DNA of 64,000 bases, taken from positions 66,237 through 130,236 of the forward strand of contig CAYGSU010000003.1 in assembly GCA_964352715.1 (NCBI GenBank), in the 5' to 3' direction. This document shows positions 16,336-25,208 of this stretch, one piece after another. The position numbers were made by a program, and so were the translations under genes. Position 1 is the first letter of the stretch. Every line of letters starts with the position of its first letter. Origin of the DNA: JAVKBW01 sp964352715. Lineage in GTDB: Bacteria; Pseudomonadota; Alphaproteobacteria; UBA8366; Aestuariispiraceae. The notes beneath the pieces are model-generated. The model saw only the letters and a program-made list of their open reading frames with translations. It was not told the DNA's origin and searched no databases.

Positions 16336-17940
16336 ATGAAAAATCTAACGATTCCTGTTGCCGCGGGACTAATGGCTCTGGGCATGGCCATCGGCATGGC
16401 GCCGGCCGCCAGCGCCAAAACGCTGATCTATTGCTCGGAAGGCAGCCCGGAAGGGTTCGACCCGGCGCTCTATACAGCCGGCACGACGTTTGATGCGACA
16501 TCGAAAAACGTTTTCAACCGACTCGTCGAGTTCGAACGTGGAACGACCACGGTTGTTCCCGGGCTCGCGGAAACCTGGACGGTTTCGGATGACGGTCTGG
16601 AATACACGTTCAATCTTCGCAAGGGCGTCAAGTTCCACTCGACGTCCTTTTTCACGCCATCGCGCGACTTCAATGCCGATGACGTTGTGTTCACGTTCGA
16701 ACGCCAACGCGTGAAGGACCATCCGTTCAATGCCTATGTGGCCGGGGCCGCATGGGAATATTTCGACGGTATGTCGATGCCTGACCTGATTTCCTCGGTC
16801 ACCAAGGTTGACGAGCACACCGTGAAGTTCACGCTGACGCGCCCGGAAGCGCCGATGATCGCGAACCTTGCGATGGATTTCGCGTCGGTTCTGTCGCAGG
16901 AATACGCAGACCAGCTTGCCGCCGCCGGCACGCCGGAACTGCTGAACCAGCAGCCGATCGGAACCGGTCCGTTCAAGTTCCAGGCCTATCAGAAAGATGC
17001 GATGATCCGGTATCAGGCGCATGGCGAGTACTGGGGCGGTGCAGCGCCGATCGATACCCTGATCTTTGCGATCACGCCGGATGCATCGGTGCGGTATCAG
17101 AAGCTGAAGGCCGGCGAATGCCATATCATGCCGTATCCGAACCCGGCTGAAATTGCAGCCATGAAGTCGGATCCCGACGTCAATCTGCTCAGCCAGGAAG
17201 GCCTCAATGTCGGCTACCTTGCCTACAACACGCAGGTTGCACCCTTCGACAATGTGCGGGTGCGCAAGGCGCTCAACATGGCAATCAACAAACAGGCCAT
17301 TCTGGACGCGGTTTTCCAGGGAGCAGGCAAGGTCGCCATCAATCCGATCCCGCCAACCATCTGGTCTTACAAGGCGGATCTGAAAGACGATCCTTACGAT
17401 CCGGAAGCGGCGAAAAAGATTCTGGAAGAAGAAGGCGTCACGAATCTCAACATGAAGATCTGGGCGATGCCGGTTCAGCGGCCTTATAACCCGAATGCGA
17501 AACGCATGGCGGAAGTTATGCAGGAAGATTTCGCGAAGGTCGGCGTCAATGTCGAAATCGTCCAGTACGAATGGGGCGAGTATCTGAAGCGGTCGAAAGA
17601 AGTAGATCGTGACGGTGCCGTGCTTCTGGGCTGGACGGGCGATAACGGCGACCCCGATAACTTCCTGGCGGTTCTGCTCGGCTGCGATGCCGTAGGCGGG
17701 TCCAACCGGGCGCAGTGGTGCCACCAGCCTTTTGAGGATCTGATCCAGAAAGCCAAGGTTGTTTCCGATCATGCGGCGCGGACCAAGCTGTATGAAGAGG
17801 CGCAGGTCGTGTTCAAGGAACAGGCGCCCTGGGCGACAATCGCGCATTCGGTGGTATTTGAACCGATCCGCAACGAAGTCGCCAACTACAAGATTGATCC
17901 CTTTGGCGGTCATATCTTCTATGGCGTCGATCTGAAATAG
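16336..17940 (+). CDS. dppA: dipeptide ABC transporter substrate-binding protein DppA
   Basis: 534 residues with a clear signal peptide (MKNLTIPVAAGLMALGMA, cleavage after ASA). The family-5 solute-binding fold is evident. Long stretches match my memory of enterobacterial DppA, for example TPDASVRYQKL, MPYPNPAEIA, GLNVGYLAYNTQ, WAMPVQRPYNPNA, VQYEWGEYLKR and GWTGDNGDPDNF; the last holds the Asp that contacts the peptide amino terminus in DppA. It therefore probably captures dipeptides in the periplasm. A GGAGGG ribosome site precedes the ATG. A strong stem-loop separates it from dppB, as is common when the binding protein is expressed above the membrane parts. Confidence 0.92.
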   Translation: MKNLTIPVAAGLMALGMAIGMAPAASAKTLIYCSEGSPEGFDPALYTAGTTFDATSKNVFNRLVEFERGTTTVVPGLAETWTVSDDGLEYTFNLRKGVKFHSTSFFTPSRDFNADDVVFTFERQRVKDHPFNAYVAGAAWEYFDGMSMPDLISSVTKVDEHTVKFTLTRPEAPMIANLAMDFASVLSQEYADQLAAAGTPELLNQQPIGTGPFKFQAYQKDAMIRYQAHGEYWGGAAPIDTLIFAITPDASVRYQKLKAGECHIMPYPNPAEIAAMKSDPDVNLLSQEGLNVGYLAYNTQVAPFDNVRVRKALNMAINKQAILDAVFQGAGKVAINPIPPTIWSYKADLKDDPYDPEAAKKILEEEGVTNLNMKIWAMPVQRPYNPNAKRMAEVMQEDFAKVGVNVEIVQYEWGEYLKRSKEVDRDGAVLLGWTGDNGDPDNFLAVLLGCDAVGGSNRAQWCHQPFEDLIQKAKVVSDHAARTKLYEEAQVVFKEQAPWATIAHSVVFEPIRNEVANYKIDPFGGHIFYGVDLK

Positions 17941-17956
17941 GAACGGCAGAAACGGT

Positions 17957-17981
17957 TTCGGGGGGCTTAATGCCCCCCGAA
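17957..17981 (+). promoter_or_regulatory. GC-rich stem-loop between dppA and dppB
   Basis: Perfect 10-bp arms (TTCGGGGGGC and GCCCCCCGAA) enclose the loop TTAAT, 17 nt after the dppA stop. There is no T tract. A likely role is 3' stabilisation of a dppA transcript or partial termination, giving excess binding protein; this is inference. Confidence 0.65.
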
Positions 17982-18026
17982 CCATTTCAGGCTCCCGCCG
18001 TATCCTGATCGGATAGACAGCAAAGA

Positions 18027-19031
18027 ATGCTGAATTTTTTCATTCGCAAGATCGGTTTGATGATCCCGACATTCTTCGGGGTAACGATCTGTTCGTTTCT
18101 TTTCATTCGCTTGTTGCCCGGCGACCCGGTGCTTTTGCTGGCCGGTGAACGCGGTATCGATGAGGAACGGTACCAGCAACTGCTGGAGCAGTTCGGCTTC
18201 AATCGACCACTGTGGGAACAGTATCTGGAATACATTTCAAATGTCCTGCACGGAAATCTCGGCGTTTCGTTTCGCACCAAGGTTCCCGTGCTGCAGGAAT
18301 TCATGAGCCTGTTTCCTGCGACGGTGGAGCTTTCAGTCTGCGCCATCATCCTTGCTGCTGTGATCGGCGTTCCGGCCGGAATAATCGCCGCCATCCAGCG
18401 TGGCCGGGCCACCGACCACACGGTCATGGGGGCGGCACTGGTCGGCTATTCTATGCCGATCTTCTGGTGGGCGCTGCTGATGATCATCGTGTTTTCCAGC
18501 ATCCTCGGCTGGACCCCGGTTTCCGGTCGGATCTCGCTGATGTTCTATTTCGAGCCGGTTACCGGTTTCATGTTGATCGACAGTCTATTGTCCGGGCAGA
18601 AAGGCGCATTCGCATCCGCTGCAAGCCATCTTGTCTTGCCGACGATTGTGCTGGCCACGATTCCGCTTGCCGTCATTGCCCGCCAGACCCGGTCAGCCAT
18701 GCTTGAAGTACTGGGCGATGACTATGTGCGCACGGCCCGCGCCAAGGGTCTTTCACCGATGCGGATCATCGGCCTGCACGCCCTGCGAAACGCCCTGATA
18801 CCGGTGATTACAACAATCGGACTTCAGGTCGGCGTGCTTTTCGGCGGCGCGATCCTGACAGAAACGATTTTTGCCTGGCCCGGTATCGGCAAGTGGATGC
18901 TGGAATCAATTCATGCCCGTGACTACTACGTGGTGCAGGGTGGCCTGCTGATGATCGCCATTATCGTCATGGTCGTGAATTTGACGGTCGACGTGCTCTA
19001 CGGTCTCATTAACCCAAAAATCAGGTATTGA
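18027..19031 (+). CDS. dppB: dipeptide ABC transporter permease DppB
   Basis: 334 residues with about six membrane helices. The N-terminus (RLLPGDPVLLLAGERG) and the EAA loop region (DDYVRTARAKGLSPMRIIGLHALRNALIPVIT, about residues 230-261, of which the EAA-like core is YVRTARAKGL) are typical of the B-type permease of the DppBC/OppBC family. It forms the membrane channel together with DppC. It follows dppA after 86 bp that contain the stem-loop and precedes dppC by 7 bp. Confidence 0.92.
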   Translation: MLNFFIRKIGLMIPTFFGVTICSFLFIRLLPGDPVLLLAGERGIDEERYQQLLEQFGFNRPLWEQYLEYISNVLHGNLGVSFRTKVPVLQEFMSLFPATVELSVCAIILAAVIGVPAGIIAAIQRGRATDHTVMGAALVGYSMPIFWWALLMIIVFSSILGWTPVSGRISLMFYFEPVTGFMLIDSLLSGQKGAFASAASHLVLPTIVLATIPLAVIARQTRSAMLEVLGDDYVRTARAKGLSPMRIIGLHALRNALIPVITTIGLQVGVLFGGAILTETIFAWPGIGKWMLESIHARDYYVVQGGLLMIAIIVMVVNLTVDVLYGLINPKIRY

Positions 19032-19038
19032 AGAAGCG

Positions 19039-19944
19039 ATGAGCGAACTTACGCAAGCAGAGGCGACAACGCCAGACGAGAGGCCAAGCCCGCTGCGTGA
19101 ATTCTGGTCTTATTTCAAGGAAAACAAAGGGGCAGTTGCCGGCTTCTGGTTTTTCATCGGGTTGATTCTGGTGGCGATCCTCGCCGATGTGATTGCGCCG
19201 CATTCGCCCTCCGACCAGTACCGCGACGCGCTGCGGCTGCCGCCGGCCTGGTCGGAAGAAGGGCAATCGACCTTCCTTCTCGGGACGGATGCGGTCGGCA
19301 GAGATGTTCTGTCCCGCATCATCCACGGCTCTCGCTATTCATTGTTCATTGGTTGTATTGTGGTGTCGATAGCAGCAGGGGCGGGCATTCTGATCGGGCT
19401 TGTTTCCGGCTACAAGGGCGGCCTTGTCGATACAATGGTCATGCGTCTGATGGATATCGTCCTGGCCTTTCCGAGTCTGCTGCTGGCTTTGGTGCTTGTC
19501 GCCCTGCTTGGGCCGGGTCTGGAAAATGCGATGGTCGCCATCGCGCTCGTACAATTGCCGCATTATGTCCGCCTCGTGCGGGCGTCGGTCCTGTCTGAAA
19601 AAGGCCGCGACTATGTAACATCCGCGCGGGTCGCCGGCGCCGGGCCGCTCCGCATCATGATCGTCACGATCCTGCCGAACTGCATGGCCCCGCTGATCGT
19701 GCAGGCGGCCCTTTCTTTCTCGACAGCGATTCTCGATGCCGCTGCTCTTGGGTTTCTCGGGCTGGGCGCACAACCCCCGACACCGGAATGGGGAACGATG
19801 CTGGCGGAAGCGCGTGAGTTCATTTTGACAGGCTGGTGGATGGTTACCTTTCCGGGTCTGGCCATCCTGATCACGGTGGTATCAATCAACGTCATGGGCG
19901 ACGGGCTGCGTGATGCGCTCGACCCGAAACTGAAGCGGAGCTAG
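19039..19944 (+). CDS. dppC: dipeptide ABC transporter permease DppC
   Basis: 301 residues. A soluble N-terminal tail and the OppC_N helix (GAVAGFWFFIGLILVAILAD) precede the five-helix BPD transporter domain. The LLGTDAVGRDVLSRIIHG segment and the EAA loop (DYVTSARVAGAGPLRIM) are diagnostic for the C-type permease. It should dimerise with DppB and dock DppD and DppF on its cytoplasmic loop. The next gene starts 4 bp after the stop. Confidence 0.92.
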   Translation: MSELTQAEATTPDERPSPLREFWSYFKENKGAVAGFWFFIGLILVAILADVIAPHSPSDQYRDALRLPPAWSEEGQSTFLLGTDAVGRDVLSRIIHGSRYSLFIGCIVVSIAAGAGILIGLVSGYKGGLVDTMVMRLMDIVLAFPSLLLALVLVALLGPGLENAMVAIALVQLPHYVRLVRASVLSEKGRDYVTSARVAGAGPLRIMIVTILPNCMAPLIVQAALSFSTAILDAAALGFLGLGAQPPTPEWGTMLAEAREFILTGWWMVTFPGLAILITVVSINVMGDGLRDALDPKLKRS

Positions 19945-19948
19945 GGCA

Positions 19949-20944
19949 ATGGCGCTGCTGGAAATCGACAATCTCAATGTGGAGTTCAGAACGGCACAGG
20001 GCGCCTTCCGGGCGGTTGACGGAATGTCGCTCACGGTCGATCAGGGTGAGTTGCAGGCGATTGTCGGGGAAAGCGGTTCCGGCAAGTCGGTTGCCATGCT
20101 GGCGCTGATGGGCCTGCTGCCCTGGACGGCGACGGTGACGGCGGATCGCCTGTCCTTTAACGGCGTAGACATGGCTGCGTTGCCGGCCCGGCAGCGACGT
20201 CGCATCATCGGCAAGGATATGGCGATGATCTTTCAGGAGCCGATGACCAGCCTGAATCCCTGTTTCACCGTCGGGTTCCAGATCAAGGAAGCACTGAAAA
20301 CCCATCTCGGCGGCACCAGGGCCGAACGGCAGGCACGCGCCGTTGAACTGTTGCAGCAGGTCGGCATTCCTGAACCGGAAAAGCGGCTGTCGGCGTTTCC
20401 GCATCAGATGTCGGGCGGCATGAATCAGCGCGTCATGATCGCCATGTCCATCGCCTGCCGACCGAAGCTGCTGATCGCCGACGAACCGACGACGGCGCTT
20501 GATGTCACCATTCAGGCGCAGATTCTCGATCTGCTGCTCGATCTTCGGAAAAAGGAAGGGATGGCGCTGATCCTGATTACCCATGACATGGGTGTCGTCG
20601 CCGAAACGGCGGAACGCGTGGCGGTTCAGTATGCCGGCCAGAAGGTCGAAGAACAGAATGTCCGCGACCTGTTCCGAAACCCTCATCATCCCTACACGCA
20701 CGGTTTGCTGTCGTCTCTGCCGGAGCGCTCCAGAGGGAAAAAGCTGCCGTCGCTAGCCGGTGTCGTGCCGGGGCAGTTCGACCGACCGGCAGGCTGTCTG
20801 TTTTCGCCGCGCTGCCCTTTCGCTACCGACCTGTGCCGAAGGGAAAAGCCGCCACGGCAAGGCCCTGAATTCGGATCCGCCCTGTGTCATACCCCTTTGC
20901 AGCAGGGTATGCCGCAAACCGTTGCAGAAAGTGTCGATGCATGA
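19949..20944 (+). CDS. dppD: dipeptide ABC transporter ATP-binding protein DppD
   Basis: 331 residues. Walker A is GESGSGKS near residue 42, the Q-loop lies in MIFQEPMTSLNP, the signature is SGGMNQRVMIAM, Walker B is LLIADEPTTALD, and the switch His is in ITHDMG. The C-terminal oligopeptide-transporter extension has the cysteine cluster CLFSPRCPFATDLC and a further Cys, which in related proteins holds an iron-sulfur cluster. It energises import as a heterodimer with DppF. Its stop overlaps the dppF start (ATGA). Confidence 0.92.
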   Translation: MALLEIDNLNVEFRTAQGAFRAVDGMSLTVDQGELQAIVGESGSGKSVAMLALMGLLPWTATVTADRLSFNGVDMAALPARQRRRIIGKDMAMIFQEPMTSLNPCFTVGFQIKEALKTHLGGTRAERQARAVELLQQVGIPEPEKRLSAFPHQMSGGMNQRVMIAMSIACRPKLLIADEPTTALDVTIQAQILDLLLDLRKKEGMALILITHDMGVVAETAERVAVQYAGQKVEEQNVRDLFRNPHHPYTHGLLSSLPERSRGKKLPSLAGVVPGQFDRPAGCLFSPRCPFATDLCRREKPPRQGPEFGSALCHTPLQQGMPQTVAESVDA

Positions 20945-21909
20945 CGGCGCAGTCCCCACTTTTGTTGGCAACGAACCTTTCCCGGCATTACGAGATTTCC
21001 GGCGCCCGGTTCGGCAAGAGTCTGAGCGTCAAGGCGCTGCAGGGCGCGAGCTTCGTTCTCGACCGGGGCGAGACGCTGGCGGTTGTCGGTGAAAGCGGCT
21101 GCGGAAAATCGACCCTCGCACGGCTTATCACGATGATTGAACCGCCAACCGACGGGTCTTTCGACATTGATGGCCATCATGTCGACAATACCGCGTCGAA
21201 GCCCGGCAGGAAGCTTCGCGCCGCCGTGCAGATCGTGTTTCAGGATCCGTATTCATCGCTCAACCCACGGCAGAAAGTCGGCACGATCATTCAGGAACCG
21301 ATGCTGATCAACCGGCCGGATGTGCCGGCGTCGGAACGGCAGGAAAAAGCCCGCGCCATGTTGCAGAAAGTGGGGTTGCGACCGGAACATTTCGACCGCT
21401 ATCCGCATATGTTTTCCGGCGGACAGCGGCAGCGGATCGCCGTCGCCCGGGCTCTGATGCTGAATCCTGAAATTCTGGTTCTGGACGAGCCTGTCTCCGC
21501 GCTCGATCTCTCGGTTCAGGCGCAGATCCTGAACCTGCTGGTCGATCTGCAGGATGAATTCGGTCTCGCCTACCTGTTTATTTCTCACGATCTTTCCGTC
21601 GTTCGTCATATGGCCGACCGGGTGATGGTGATGTATCTGGGGCGGCCCGTCGAATACGGCGACCGTGACGCGATTTTCAACAACCCGCAGCATCCCTATA
21701 CGAAGGCGTTGCTTTCAGCGACGCCGGTCGCCGATCCGGAACATGTGAAAGACAGGATAAAGCTGGAAGGTGAACTGCCGTCGCCGGTCGATCCGCCTAC
21801 CGGATGTGCATTTCACCCGCGCTGCCCGATCGCCGTTGCGGCCTGCGCACAAGAAAGGCCTGAACTGCGGCAGGTCGAAGGACGTGACGTGGCCTGCATT
21901 CTGGCGTGA
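20941..21909 (+). CDS. dppF: dipeptide ABC transporter ATP-binding protein DppF
   Basis: 322 residues from ATG 20941, chosen because it overlaps the dppD stop (ATGA) and gives the normal N-terminus. Walker A is GESGCGKST, the Q-loop is in IVFQDPYSSLNPRQ, the signature is FSGGQRQRIAVARAL, Walker B is ILVLDEPVSALD. The C-terminal extension GCAFHPRCPIAVAAC carries the conserved cysteines of the family. It completes a five-gene importer. dddP follows 94 bp later in the same direction. Confidence 0.92.
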   Translation: MTAQSPLLLATNLSRHYEISGARFGKSLSVKALQGASFVLDRGETLAVVGESGCGKSTLARLITMIEPPTDGSFDIDGHHVDNTASKPGRKLRAAVQIVFQDPYSSLNPRQKVGTIIQEPMLINRPDVPASERQEKARAMLQKVGLRPEHFDRYPHMFSGGQRQRIAVARALMLNPEILVLDEPVSALDLSVQAQILNLLVDLQDEFGLAYLFISHDLSVVRHMADRVMVMYLGRPVEYGDRDAIFNNPQHPYTKALLSATPVADPEHVKDRIKLEGELPSPVDPPTGCAFHPRCPIAVAACAQERPELRQVEGRDVACILA

Positions 21910-22003
21910 GTTTTTTTCGCTAATCCCCTGCATAATAGGGATTGCGCCCGACAAACAGACCGGTCCAAATGATTGACATGTTTGTGTTGAAGGATGCACC
22001 GCG

Positions 22004-23341
22004 ATGTCTGTCTCAACGTATTCGATCCCGAATCCGAAAATTAATCCGGCCACACGGCCGGCGATCGGTCTGAAGCCGGACGGCAGCCCGGACGATCCGG
22101 ACCGGGTGGAAATCGGGCCGACGGACAAGGCGTTTCAGGAATGGGCGGCGTTGGGCATTACTGCGCCGAACCTGACCCGCATTAGAGAGTTTCGGTTACA
22201 CCGCGTTGTTGCCGAACTGCAGAAGCGGGAACTGGACGCTGTGCTGCTGTTCGATCCGCTGAACATTCGCTACGCGACAGATTCCATGAACATGCAGGTA
22301 TGGGTTTCCCACAACCCGTCGCGTGCGGCGATGGTAACGGCCGACGGTTATCTGGTGCTGTGGGATTTTCACGGCTCGGACCATCTGTCGAACTATCTGC
22401 CGCTGATCAACGAACGCCGTCACGGCGCCGGGTTCATCTATTTCATTGCCGGTGACAAGGAAGAGGAAAAGGCGAACGAATTCGCCGCCCAGGTGGATGA
22501 GGTGGTGCGGCAGCAGTGCGGCAAGGGCCGCCGGCTTGCCATCGACAAGATCGAAATTCTGGGGCTGCGCGCGCTGGATGCGCTTGGGTTCGAGACGTTT
22601 TCCGGTCAGGAAGTCATGGAGCATGCACGGGAAATCAAATGCCCGGATGAAATCAACGCCATGCGGTGTTCGATCGCAACAACCGAAATCGCCATTGCCG
22701 AAATGCGCAAGGTGCTTGAACCCGGAATCGCCGAGGTCGAACTCTGGGCCGTCATGCATGCCGAGAACATCAAGCGCGGCGGTGAATGGATCGAAACCCG
22801 TATCCTGAGTTCCGGTCCGCGCACCAATCCCTGGATGCAGGAAGCCGGACCGCGCCGGGTCCAGGACGGTGATCTTGTCGGTTTCGATACAGATCTGATC
22901 GGACCGTATGGAATCTGCACCGATATTTCACGGACATGGTATTGCGGCGACGGCAAGCCCAGCGATGAACAGCGCCGGCTGCACGATGACGCCTATACCT
23001 ATTTCGTCCGGAATCAGGAACTTCTGAAGCCGGGAACGCATTTCCGCGAGCTGATTGAAGCCGGTGCGACCCTGCCGGACTACCTTCAGGAACAGCGTTA
23101 CGCCGTTGTGATGCATGGTGTCGGTCTGTGCGATGAATTTCCGTCTATTCCCTACCCGCAGGACAGTGTCGAAGGCGCGTGGGACTATGTGCTGGAACCC
23201 GGCATGGTGATCTGTAACGAAGTGTATGCCGGCAAGGTCGGTGGTCGCGACGGTATCAAGCTTGAAGACCAGATCCTGATAACCGAAACCGGGTATGAAA
23301 ACCTCACACGGTGCCCGTTCGACGCGAAACTGATGGGCTAG
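22004..23341 (+). CDS. dddP: DMSP lyase DddP-like protein (M24 peptidase fold)
   Basis: 445 residues, the length of known DddP. By fold it belongs to the M24 (prolidase/creatinase) family, but the active site is that of DddP. Metal ligands D295, D297 and D307 (FDTDLIGPYGICTDI), H371, E406 (VICNEVY) and E421 (IKLEDQ) fall at the same numbers as published for Ruegeria lacuscaerulensis DddP, as I recall them. Tyr366 and the catalytic Asp377 (HGVGLCDEFP) are also in place, where prolidases have a second His. The N-terminus (DRVEIGPT, EWAALGIT, FDPLNIRYATDS) also matches. DddP cleaves dimethylsulfoniopropionate to dimethylsulfide and acrylate in the cytoplasm. It follows dppABCDF, an unexpected neighbour; a dipeptidase role is the alternative. 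Confidence 0.85.
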   Translation: MSVSTYSIPNPKINPATRPAIGLKPDGSPDDPDRVEIGPTDKAFQEWAALGITAPNLTRIREFRLHRVVAELQKRELDAVLLFDPLNIRYATDSMNMQVWVSHNPSRAAMVTADGYLVLWDFHGSDHLSNYLPLINERRHGAGFIYFIAGDKEEEKANEFAAQVDEVVRQQCGKGRRLAIDKIEILGLRALDALGFETFSGQEVMEHAREIKCPDEINAMRCSIATTEIAIAEMRKVLEPGIAEVELWAVMHAENIKRGGEWIETRILSSGPRTNPWMQEAGPRRVQDGDLVGFDTDLIGPYGICTDISRTWYCGDGKPSDEQRRLHDDAYTYFVRNQELLKPGTHFRELIEAGATLPDYLQEQRYAVVMHGVGLCDEFPSIPYPQDSVEGAWDYVLEPGMVICNEVYAGKVGGRDGIKLEDQILITETGYENLTRCPFDAKLMG

Positions 23342-23349
23342 CCGGGCCG

Positions 23350-23778
23350 TTACTGTTCAGGATTGTCCAGCGGTATCTCAGCCCTGACGACGACTGGGTT
23401 TCCATTGTCGTCCGTGCCTTTGTATTCGACGGAGGCGACATCGGGAAGCGTCTTGGTCGCGACATACTGGTCGCGCCGAGATTTCGCGGAGTTCGGGTCG
23501 ATACGGTATTCGATCATTCCGGAAACGCATTCATTGCCGTGATCAACACAGACTGTACCGCTTGTTAGCGTTACGCCCACACCCGCATTTTCGATGAAGA
23601 TGCGGTGATGCATGAACCGGTGCCGGTCATCCTTGAAAACATAGCCAAGCGGCTGAATGGTCATGGTCAGCGAGGCTTTTTCAGCATCCTGCGCCCATGC
23701 CGGTTCGCCGGACAGGCTGATGCCCGTTATAGACAGAGCCGCCAGGGCCACTGCGCATAAAAACCCGGTTCGCGTCAC
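23350..23778 (-). CDS. small exported protein of unknown function, coupled to tldD
   Basis: 142 residues with a signal peptide (FLCAVALAALSITGISLSG, cleavage near AWAQ). I do not recognise the mature part. It has two cysteines 9 residues apart (VCVDHGNECV) that probably pair, and a charged, beta-rich middle. The start overlaps the tldD stop by 4 nt, so it is translated after TldD. It is convergent with dddP, 8 bp apart. Confidence 0.7.
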   Translation of the reverse strand: MTRTGFLCAVALAALSITGISLSGEPAWAQDAEKASLTMTIQPLGYVFKDDRHRFMHHRIFIENAGVGVTLTSGTVCVDHGNECVSGMIEYRIDPNSAKSRRDQYVATKTLPDVASVEYKGTDDNGNPVVVRAEIPLDNPEQ

Positions 23779-25208
23779 GCCGCCGTGCCTCCAACGGTCA
23801 ACCCATCAAGTCTCAATGTCGGCTGGCCGACGCCCACCGGCACGCCCTGGCCTTCCTTGCCGCAGGTGCCGATACCCGGATCGAGTTTCATGTCGTTACC
23901 GATCATCGAGACGCGCGTCAGCGAATCCGGGCCGTTGCCGATCAGGGTCGCACCCTTGACCGCCGCACCGATCTTGCCGTTCTCGATCTTGTAGGCTTCC
24001 GTGCAGGAAAACACGAACTTGCCGTTGGTGATGTCGACCTGCCCGCCGCCGAAATTGACCGCAAACAGGCCTTTCTTGACGGAAGCGAGTATTTCGCCCG
24101 GGTCCTTGTCGCCATTCAGCATGTAGGTATTCGTCATCCGCGGCATTGGCGGATGCGCGAAGGACTGCCGGCGGCCATTGCCCGTCGGCCGCATGCCCAT
24201 GAGCCGGGCATTCATGCGGTCCTGCATGTACCCGGTGAGAATGCCGTCCTCGATCAGCGTGGTGCTGCTTGTCGGCGTTCCTTCATCATCAATCGTAAGC
24301 GAACCACGCCGATCGGCCATCGTGCCGTCATCGACGACGGTGACACCCGGCGAGGCAACACGCTGGCCCATCAGGCCGGCGAAAGCGGATGTCTTCTTGC
24401 GGTTGAAATCACCTTCCAGGCCGTGACCGATGGCTTCGTGAAGCAGAATGCCCGGCCAGCCGGGGCCGAGCACGACCGTCATTTCACCAGCTGGCGCAGG
24501 TTCGGAATCGAGATTGATCAGTGCCTGACGAAGCGCTTCGTCGACCTGTTCCTGCCACGCATCCGGCGTTACGAACCGGTCGAAGGCCAACCTGCCGCCG
24601 GCGCCATGGCCGCCGCTTTCCATCTTGCCGTCCTTTTCGACGACCACGGATACATTCAGCCTTACCAGAGGCCTGATATCGGCCATGCGTTCGCCGCCCG
24701 GCCTGACGATCTGCACCGCCTGCCATTCGCCGGCCAAAACGGCGCTGACCTGACGCACCCGGTCATCTTTCGACCGCGCATAGGCGTCGATTTCCTCAAG
24801 CAGCTTCACCTTTTCCTCGAAGGCCATGCCCAACAGCGGATTTTCATCGCCGTACAGCGCCTTGTTGGTGCCGGCGGGCGCAGCAGCGAAAGACCCGCCA
24901 TGACCGGCATGAACCGCTCTCACCGCATCGCTGGCGCGTTTCAGGGCACCTTCGCTGAAATCGGATGCGTGGGCATAGCCGCTCACATCATCGGCAACCG
25001 ACCGCAAGCCGAAACCCTGCGCCGTGTCATAGCTGGCGGATCGAACGCGTCCGTCGTCGAATGAAATCGCCTCCGACAGCCGGTATTCCAGAAACAGCTC
25101 GCCGTCATCCGCGCCTTTCAAGGCGTCGTTGACCAACGATTCGGTGCGGTTTCGGTCAAGGCCCGCGCGCTCATAGAATATCTCGTCTGTTTCGGCCAGA
25201 TTTGGCAT
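23775..25208 (-). CDS. tldD: TldD metalloprotease
   Basis: 477 residues, full length for TldD. The zinc motif HEAIGH is at residues 257-262 (ILLHEAIGHGLEGD), and the C-terminal GTCGKEGQGVPVGVGQP, with its conserved Cys, is characteristic. TldD forms a heterodimeric cytoplasmic protease with TldE/PmbA that cleaves unfolded peptides. No tldE gene is in the window. The gene is divergent from ctaC and translationally linked to the small exported protein downstream. Confidence 0.93.
   Translation of the reverse strand: MPNLAETDEIFYERAGLDRNRTESLVNDALKGADDGELFLEYRLSEAISFDDGRVRSASYDTAQGFGLRSVADDVSGYAHASDFSEGALKRASDAVRAVHAGHGGSFAAAPAGTNKALYGDENPLLGMAFEEKVKLLEEIDAYARSKDDRVRQVSAVLAGEWQAVQIVRPGGERMADIRPLVRLNVSVVVEKDGKMESGGHGAGGRLAFDRFVTPDAWQEQVDEALRQALINLDSEPAPAGEMTVVLGPGWPGILLHEAIGHGLEGDFNRKKTSAFAGLMGQRVASPGVTVVDDGTMADRRGSLTIDDEGTPTSSTTLIEDGILTGYMQDRMNARLMGMRPTGNGRRQSFAHPPMPRMTNTYMLNGDKDPGEILASVKKGLFAVNFGGGQVDITNGKFVFSCTEAYKIENGKIGAAVKGATLIGNGPDSLTRVSMIGNDMKLDPGIGTCGKEGQGVPVGVGQPTLRLDGLTVGGTAA

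Noticed and set aside
16369..17985. 538-codon open frame on the minus strand across dppA
   Set aside because: It is antisense to a clear DppA gene, has no family features or ribosome site, and its composition is that of a shadow frame in GC-rich DNA.
22004..23341. Ordinary Xaa-Pro dipeptidase serving the Dpp transporter
   Set aside because: The prolidase second His after HG-x-G is missing and the DddP Asp377, Tyr366 and extra Asp295 are present; kept only as an alternative.
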